From Ichthyophonus hoferi (lineage: Eukaryota; Opisthokonta; Ichthyosporea; Ichthyophonida; Ichthyophonidae), in the NCBI GenBank assembly GCA_002751075.1, contig NAOQ01000845.1, forward strand, positions 4,111 through 18,154: a stretch of 14,044 bases of DNA, written 5' to 3'. The position numbers and the translations under genes were made by a program. Numbering within the stretch: position 1 is the first letter of the stretch; each line of letters opens with the position of its first letter. Shown here in pieces: positions 13,310-14,044 of the stretch. The notes under the pieces are model-generated. The model saw nothing but the letters and a program-made list of their open reading frames with translations. It ran no database searches and had not been told where the DNA came from.

Positions 13310-14044
13310 AATAAATAAATGACTAACACGTAGTCAGATAAAACGTACGTTTATTGATAATAATTTCCGGTCCCGTTATGAGACAAGTGACGGCCTTATA
13401 TAGTTTCCACCACTCTACAGAAACGCGTTTATTAAAAATAGGGCAAACTATGAATATGTTGTTTCTACAGCCATATTAATGATGGAGTTTACACTTAGCT
13501 TAATAATTGATCAGATTTTCTAGAAAATACCTAAGATTACCTAAAAAGATTTTTAAGGTATATTGCGGTGACTTTAGTAATCGCAATCCTAATTAATTAA
13601 GGTCAATATGTAGCCAATCAAAATAGAGGTGAATAACACGGTAATTAAAGTAAACATAAACAAGCAAATGTTTGGAAAAATGTTCTAGCTGAAAACATCC
13701 GACACTTTTCAAGGTTTTAACAATTTTGTAGCACCAAGAGCAACTGGAATAAAGACTTGGTCCATACCCCAGCAAAGCATGCACTGCACCTAACATATAT
13801 TATAAAATTTATTTTTCTACACACAAATAAGTTAGCAGTTAAGATTGTTGTTTTAATAACTTTATAATGCACATGTTTATCAGCAGAAAAGATCATATAC
13901 TGTGTGCTTTTGTTATGTTGAATTAGATCTGGAATGAATCAAGAACTAATTGCAACATGTAGTACATAAAAATCTTTGATATCTCGGATTAAACATTTGG
14001 TTTTTTAATTACTGTAACTATAAAAGATAGCAAGCTGTGTTACC
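13310..14044. other. Right-hand stretch without a supported gene
   Basis: Apart from the TATA candidate I see no supported exon. A minus-strand segment at 13726-13796 has a protein-like reading (MDQVFIPVALGATKLLKP) that ends at a stop and has only a weak acceptor. A 67-codon frame in another register covers 13593-13796. Both are too short to call. Confidence 0.4.
13396..13402 (-). promoter_or_regulatory. TATA box candidate for the 12895-13278 frame
   Basis: TATATAA on the minus strand in the context ACTATATAAGGCC, about 100 nt before the ATG at 13295. It is the cleanest TATA-with-GC-flank site near this frame, but in sequence this AT-rich a chance match is quite possible. Confidence 0.3.

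Overview
The window is AT-rich (about 70% A+T by eye) nuclear DNA from an animal. It has GT-AG introns, abundant simple repeats and one complete, confidently recognised gene. That gene is mitochondrial acetoacetyl-CoA thiolase (ACAT1 type), on the minus strand from 8600 down to 3483, in 12 exons with short introns (about 150 to 600 bp). Compact introns, high A+T and an animal-type ACAT1 fit an early-branching metazoan such as a sponge, but that is a low-confidence guess. No species-diagnostic sequence was recognised.

Layout, left to right. 1-62 is a TAG/TAT-type low-complexity repeat. 240-890 holds two well-formed minus-strand exons of an unrecognised, Ser/Thr-rich protein that continues beyond the window. 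1011-1100 is an ATGT microsatellite, and 1297-2075 is a large TAT/TTA-type minisatellite with a 96-bp higher-order unit. 2100-3480 is mostly non-coding. It contains a 56-nt fossil piece of 18S rRNA (2776-2831) and a possible small plus-strand terminal exon (3065-3196) that converges on the thiolase gene. 3483-8600 is ACAT1. Its intron 6 carries a 124-126 bp tandem duplication that has copied the end of exon 6 with its 5' splice site, and intron 4 carries a second decayed tandem duplication.

8601-12580 is about 4 kb with no gene I can support, only microsatellites, short direct repeats and perfect hairpins. 12583 to about 12890 looks like a tRNA-Leu-derived SINE: a decayed tRNA head with a long variable arm, followed by a pyrimidine-rich body. 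12895-13278 (minus) is an open frame of unknown function with a TATA box upstream but no clean ATG. The rest, to 14044, shows no supported gene.

The predicted ACAT1 protein has 419 residues. It has a mitochondrial presequence and all catalytic residues (Cys114, Asn343, His375, Cys405), so it should make and break acetoacetyl-CoA in ketone-body metabolism and isoleucine breakdown. The other candidate genes have no visible functional link to it. I found no CRISPR array, virus-like element, operon or multi-gene system. The most informative oddities are the copied splice site in intron 6, the SINE, the rRNA fossil and the unidentified left-hand gene.
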